In this document: positions 60,383 through 64,000 of the stretch, in pieces
Position numbering within the stretch: position 1 is the first letter of the stretch
Layout: each line of letters starts with the position of its first letter
DNA from: Zhengella mangrovi
Lineage (GTDB): Bacteria > Pseudomonadota > Alphaproteobacteria > Rhizobiales > Rhizobiaceae
Assembly (NCBI RefSeq): GCF_002727065.1
Contig: NZ_PDVP01000003.1
Location: forward strand, 372,001-436,000
DNA length: 64,000 nt
Direction: 5' to 3'
Position numbers and translations under genes: made by a program
The notes under the pieces: model-generated
Told to the model about the DNA's origin: nothing
Seen by the model: the letters and a program-made list of their open reading frames with translations, nothing else
The model's database searches: none

Positions 60383-61564
60383 TCAGTGCCTCTCCAAGGC
60401 GAGTGCGATTCCCTGTCCGCCACCAATGCACATGGTCACGAGGCCAAGGCGTCCGCCGGTTCGCGCCAGGAAATAGAGCGCCTTGACCGCCAGAATGGCG
60501 CCCGTGGCACCGACGGGATGGCCCAGTGCGATGGCGCCGCCGTCCGGGTTCACCTTTTCCGGATCCAGGCCGAGTTCCCGGTTGACCGCCAGGGCCTGGG
60601 ACGCAAATGCCTCGTTGGACTCGATGACATCGAAATCCGCCAATGACAGTCCCGTCCGCGCGAGCAGCGTTCGCACGGCGGGGACAGGCCCGATCCCCAT
60701 GATGCCCGGTTCGACGCCGGAATGGGCATAGCCGACGATCCTGCCGAGTGCCGTCTTTCCCGTACGCCGGACGTAGTCGCCGGATGCAAGGACGACCGCT
60801 GCGGCACCGTCGTTGATACCGGAGGAATTGCCGGCCGTGACAACGCCTTCTTTCCTGAAGACCGGCTTGAGGCCTGCGAGCATGTCGAGGGTCGTGTCCG
60901 CTTTCGGATGTTCGTCGGTCCTGAATTCCACCATGGTCCGGCCGGAGCGAACCTCGACCGGAACGATCTGCGAAACGAAATGACCGGCGGCCACCGCACG
61001 GGCGGCGCGCGTCTGGCTTTCCAGGGCAAACGCGTCCTGGTCGCCACGGGAGATGCCGTATTTCGTAGCGACGTTCTCGGCAGTGACGCCCATGATGCCG
61101 TTGCCGAACGGATCGGTGAGAATTCCGGTCAGGCCGTCGATCATGCGCACATCGCCCATTTTCTGACCGAACCGCCCCGCCTGCAGGTAATGCGGCGCGC
61201 GGCTCATCACCTCGGCACCGCCAGCCAGGGCGACATCGGTGTCGCCGAGCATGATGGTCTGCGCAGCCGAGACGATGGCCTGAGCACCGCTGCCGCAAAG
61301 ACGGTTCAGCGTCATCGCCGGCGCTTCCTTCGGAATTCCCGCCTCGATGGCCGCGACCCGCCCGAGATACGCGTCATGCGGACCGGTCGGAATGACATTG
61401 CCAAAGACGACGTGACCGACCTCATCAGGCGCGATCGATGCACGGCGCATCGCCTCCCCTGCCACCACCGCGCCAAGCCGGGACGGCTCTTCCCCTGAAA
61501 GGTTTCCGCCGAACGTGCCGATCGCCGTTCGCGCGCCAGCCAGAATATGGACATCCTGCATCAT
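60383..61564 (-). CDS. Acetyl-CoA acetyltransferase-family thiolase
   Basis: A 393-residue thiolase. The nucleophilic Cys lies in NRLCGSGAQAI; the His in GGAIALGHPVGATGA and the second Cys in CIGGGQGIA complete the active site. VHILAGARTAIGTFGGNL at the N-terminus is typical. It is the last gene of a minus-strand operon with a MaoC hydratase, an SDR and LivF, so it probably cleaves a 3-ketoacyl-CoA. ATG at 61564 preceded by GAGAG; a second ATG follows immediately. Confidence 0.93.
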   Translation of the reverse strand: MMQDVHILAGARTAIGTFGGNLSGEEPSRLGAVVAGEAMRRASIAPDEVGHVVFGNVIPTGPHDAYLGRVAAIEAGIPKEAPAMTLNRLCGSGAQAIVSAAQTIMLGDTDVALAGGAEVMSRAPHYLQAGRFGQKMGDVRMIDGLTGILTDPFGNGIMGVTAENVATKYGISRGDQDAFALESQTRAARAVAAGHFVSQIVPVEVRSGRTMVEFRTDEHPKADTTLDMLAGLKPVFRKEGVVTAGNSSGINDGAAAVVLASGDYVRRTGKTALGRIVGYAHSGVEPGIMGIGPVPAVRTLLARTGLSLADFDVIESNEAFASQALAVNRELGLDPEKVNPDGGAIALGHPVGATGAILAVKALYFLARTGGRLGLVTMCIGGGQGIALALERH

Positions 61565-61660
61565 CGTCTCTCGCTTCTTGTCCTGCCCGGGAAGATGGTC
61601 CCCGTTTCCTTCACGCGTATACACCTTGTCGCCCGGGATCCGTTCGACCGGCACCGGGCT

Positions 61661-62521
61661 TCATCCGGACATTTCCCGTTCGAACAGGCATAGGCCATTG
61701 TCAATGACCCTGCGATCGCCGACATCCGCCCGGAAATGCACTGTCGGGCCTTCCTGCCAGATCGAAAGCGAAAGCGTCTCGCCGGGAAAGACGGGGCCGG
61801 TGAACCGGCAATCCATCGTGACGATCCTGTTCTCATCCGGGTCGGCCAACCGCATGAGCGCGCGGCAGATGTGCCCATAGGTCGACAGTCCGTGCAGGAT
61901 CGGCCGGTCGAAGCCGGCCGCGCGGGCAAAATCGGGATCGACGTGCAACGGATTGTAGTCGCCGGACAGGCGGTAGATCAGGGCAGCTTGCGGTGAAATC
62001 GGCAACCGTGTTGTGCTGTCGGGTCCCCGGTCGGGCACGGCCAGTGGTGCGGGCGCCGGCAGGATCGGCCCTCCCAGCCCGCCGTCTCCACGGCAAAAGG
62101 CCGTCTGGGTGACCGTGGCAAGCAGTTTGCCCGTTGCTTTGTCGGCGATGTCGCGCTCACTGACCACAAGGCTTCCACGGCCCGGCCCCTTGTCATGGAT
62201 GGCAACGATGCGGGGTCTTGCCGTGACGGTTGCCGCGAGCGGCAGGGTGTCATGGATGACGAACCGCTCCGATCCATGCACCGTGCGCAGGAAATCGAGA
62301 CCCGGATCGAGGTCGCGATACCAGAAACCGGGATAGGCCAGCGTCACCGCCATGGCCGGGATGGCAACCAGGTCCTTCTCGAAAGCAAGCCGAAGGTCGA
62401 GGGGATCGAGCGGATCGCACCCCGCTCCCACACCAAGCGCGTAGAGCATCGTGTCGCGCTGCGTGTAGGTCTGTTCGAATTCCGGGAACTCGAACGACAT
62501 CAGGTCGTCGTAGGCCGTCAT
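61661..62521 (-). CDS. MaoC-like (R)-specific enoyl-CoA hydratase, double hot-dog
   Basis: About 286 residues, two hot-dog domains as in hydratase 2. The C-terminal domain carries the hydratase motif YNPLHVDPDFARAAGFDRPILHGL with catalytic Asp and His. The ATG overlaps the SDR stop (ATGA). With SDR and thiolase neighbours it would perform the hydration step of a beta-oxidation-like cycle. Confidence 0.9.
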   Translation of the reverse strand: MTAYDDLMSFEFPEFEQTYTQRDTMLYALGVGAGCDPLDPLDLRLAFEKDLVAIPAMAVTLAYPGFWYRDLDPGLDFLRTVHGSERFVIHDTLPLAATVTARPRIVAIHDKGPGRGSLVVSERDIADKATGKLLATVTQTAFCRGDGGLGGPILPAPAPLAVPDRGPDSTTRLPISPQAALIYRLSGDYNPLHVDPDFARAAGFDRPILHGLSTYGHICRALMRLADPDENRIVTMDCRFTGPVFPGETLSLSIWQEGPTVHFRADVGDRRVIDNGLCLFEREMSG

Positions 62522-63321
62522 CAACGCGAGACCCTGACCGCCCGCCCGAGAAGGTAGCCGGCATCGACGGTCACGAATTGCCCGGTCATCTTGCGGCCGT
62601 CGAGAGCAAGGAAGACCGCAGCGTCGGCGATGTCATCGGGCGAACAGACGCTGCCGAGCGCCGATGCCGCGGCGAAGTTGTCACGGATCGCCTCGTATTT
62701 GTCGGCGTCCATTCCATTGAGAAACCAACCGCTCTCGATCAGGCCCGGCAGCACGGCGTTGACCCGGACTTTCGGCGCCAGCAACCGGGCCAGCGCCAGG
62801 GTCAAGGAATTGAGTGCACCCTTGGAGGCGACGTAGGCCAGCGAACTGCCGTTTCCGTTCACGCCGGCAATGGACGAGATCGTGACGATGGCGCCTGCCC
62901 CGGACCGTTCCAGGTGCGGGGCCGCGGCCCGCGCAAGCTGGTGCACGCCAATGACATTGGTCGCGTAGACCCGCTGGAAATCCTCCGCATTCTGGGCGTC
63001 CAGGTCTGTCATGGTCGTGAACTGGGTGGTGCCGGCACTGCAGACAAGGATGTCCAGGCCACCCCAGGTCTCGACCACCCTGGCGACCATCGACCGGCAG
63101 TCGGCGTCGCTGGCCACGTCGCCCTGCAAGGCCATGACCTCGCCACCCTCCGCACGGCAGGCCGCGACAACTTCTTCCGCCGCCTCGCCGCTGCGCCGGT
63201 AGTTGATCGCCACGCGGCATCCGCGGCGCGCGAGATGGCGCGCGGTCGCCGCGCCAACGCCGGTTCCTCCGCCCGAGACGAACGCCACCTTTTTGGTTTC
63301 GGTACCCGGATCGACCGTCAT
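62521..63321 (-). CDS. Short-chain dehydrogenase/reductase (FabG-like)
   Basis: About 266 residues. Cofactor motif SGGGTGVGAAT, CSAGTT, catalytic Ser in VTISSIAG and YVASK (Tyr and Lys), and the C-terminal GQFVTVDAGY. It probably oxidises a 3-hydroxyacyl-CoA between the MaoC hydratase and thiolase steps. ATG 63321 or 63327, overlapping the livF stop. Confidence 0.92.
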   Translation of the reverse strand: MTVDPGTETKKVAFVSGGGTGVGAATARHLARRGCRVAINYRRSGEAAEEVVAACRAEGGEVMALQGDVASDADCRSMVARVVETWGGLDILVCSAGTTQFTTMTDLDAQNAEDFQRVYATNVIGVHQLARAAAPHLERSGAGAIVTISSIAGVNGNGSSLAYVASKGALNSLTLALARLLAPKVRVNAVLPGLIESGWFLNGMDADKYEAIRDNFAAASALGSVCSPDDIADAAVFLALDGRKMTGQFVTVDAGYLLGRAVRVSR

Positions 63322-63323
63322 TG

Positions 63324-64000
63324 TCACAGCCCCATGTAAGCCGACTGGATCGCCGGATCGCCGGACAGTTCGGAAGACGGTGCGGATCGCACGATGGCGC
63401 CGTGGTCGAGAACATAGGCACGGTCGGAGACGCCGAGCGCCTCGGAGACGTTCTGTTCCACCAGGACGATGGTCAGGCCCTTCTTGCGCGCCAGTTCGCG
63501 GACCAGTTCGAACACCTGGTGCACCAGCTTGGGCGAGAGACCGACCGACGGCTCGTCAAGCATGATCAATTGCGGCTGGCCCATGACGGCCCGCGCAATG
63601 GCACACATCTGCCGCTCGCCGCCGGACAACGAGCCTGCCCATTGTTTCTGGCGCTGTCGCAGGATCGGGAACAGTTCCATCACCTCGTCGAGCATCTCGG
63701 AGAAGCGCGCAGAACCGCGCTGGCTGAAGCCGCCCATTTCCAGGTTCTCTCGAACCGTCATGAAGGGAAAGAGGCGGCCGCCCTCCGGCACGAGCGCGAG
63801 CCCCCTGGCCGGCAACTCGTGCGCCGCCATGCGTGTGATGTCCAGATCACCGAGCCGGATGGTGCCTTCGCGGGCCGGGTTCACGCCAGCGATCGTATTG
63901 AGGAGCGTCGTCTTGCCGGCCCCGTTGGCGCCGACCACGGCGACGATCTCCCCGGCTGCAGCATCGAAGTCGATCCCCTCGATCACCGATGCCTGGCCAT
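63324..64000 (-). CDS. livF: Branched-chain amino acid-type ABC transporter ATPase LivF, 5'-truncated by the window
   Basis: The frame is open to the right edge; the GTG at 63986 is internal because the reading continues upstream (GQASVIEGIDF), matching the family's N-terminal strand. Walker A is GANGAGKTT, the signature LSGGERQ and Walker B LIMLDEPSVGLSPK, with the LivF hallmarks ITRMAAHELPARGLALVPEGGRLFPFMTV. Usually it pairs with LivG in uptake of branched-chain amino acids; in CoA-thioester operons such as this one, LIV-type systems often import aromatic or short-chain acids. Confidence 0.9.
   Translation of the reverse strand, partial: GQASVIEGIDFDAAAGEIVAVVGANGAGKTTLLNTIAGVNPAREGTIRLGDLDITRMAAHELPARGLALVPEGGRLFPFMTVRENLEMGGFSQRGSARFSEMLDEVMELFPILRQRQKQWAGSLSGGERQMCAIARAVMGQPQLIMLDEPSVGLSPKLVHQVFELVRELARKKGLTIVLVEQNVSEALGVSDRAYVLDHGAIVRSAPSSELSGDPAIQSAYMGL

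Overview
The window is about 64 kb of high-GC DNA with tight operons, ATGA/GTGA start-stop overlaps and Shine-Dalgarno starts. Gene families (TRAP transporter, RraA-like and IlvD/Edd enzymes, FixJ/NarL regulator, HoxFUYH hydrogenase, DmdA) and a dispersed palindromic repeat resembling rhizobial intergenic elements point to an alphaproteobacterium, probably Hyphomicrobiales-like. A DMSP demethylase homologue suggests a marine or saline habitat. This placement is inference. No rRNA, tRNA, CRISPR array, prophage or intact insertion sequence was seen.

Layout. 1-2.45 kb: 3' part of a large secreted Asp-box/BACON/PPC protein. 2.5-7.3 kb: KefB-type antiporter, aldo/keto reductase with divergent AraC_N regulator, small membrane protein. 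7.5-14.2 kb: two divergent operons (CapA-like + DUF459 SGNH; SGNH + MBOAT + small membrane protein) resembling an exopolysaccharide O-acylation locus. 14.2-16.1 kb: feruloyl-CoA-synthase-like ligase. 16.5-26.4 kb: complete NAD-reducing [NiFe] hydrogenase locus, hoxFUYHW-hypB facing hypAFCDE, with a short HypF.

26.7-32.2 kb: unusual exported operon: two related beta-rich secreted proteins, a large Ig-like protein, a secretin with three N1-type repeats and a lipoprotein, with a strong hairpin in the predicted leader. A NarL-type response regulator and 7TM-DISM histidine kinase are divergent from it (32.5-35.0 kb). 35.1-42.6 kb: three exported proteins in a row, a caspase (C14), a DUF900 alpha/beta hydrolase and a TPR-CHAT protease split by a one-base frameshift. 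These two blocks are the best candidates for undescribed systems.

42.8-50.1 kb: sugar-acid catabolism (SMP-30 lactonase, IlvD/Edd dehydratase, RraA-like aldolase, DctPQM TRAP transporter, GntR regulator) with a shared motif in two promoters. 50.4-55.0 kb: 2OG-Fe(II) oxygenase-like protein, aldo/keto reductase, CelD-like acetyltransferase, MFS transporter. 55.0-55.65 kb: repeat-bearing spacer. 55.6-60.2 kb: small secreted protein, then a DMSP-type operon (crotonase, C-terminal stump of an acyl-CoA ligase, dmdA) with a divergent AraC regulator. 60.4-64.0 kb: thiolase, MaoC hydratase, SDR and 5'-truncated livF, a CoA-thioester catabolic operon running off the right edge.
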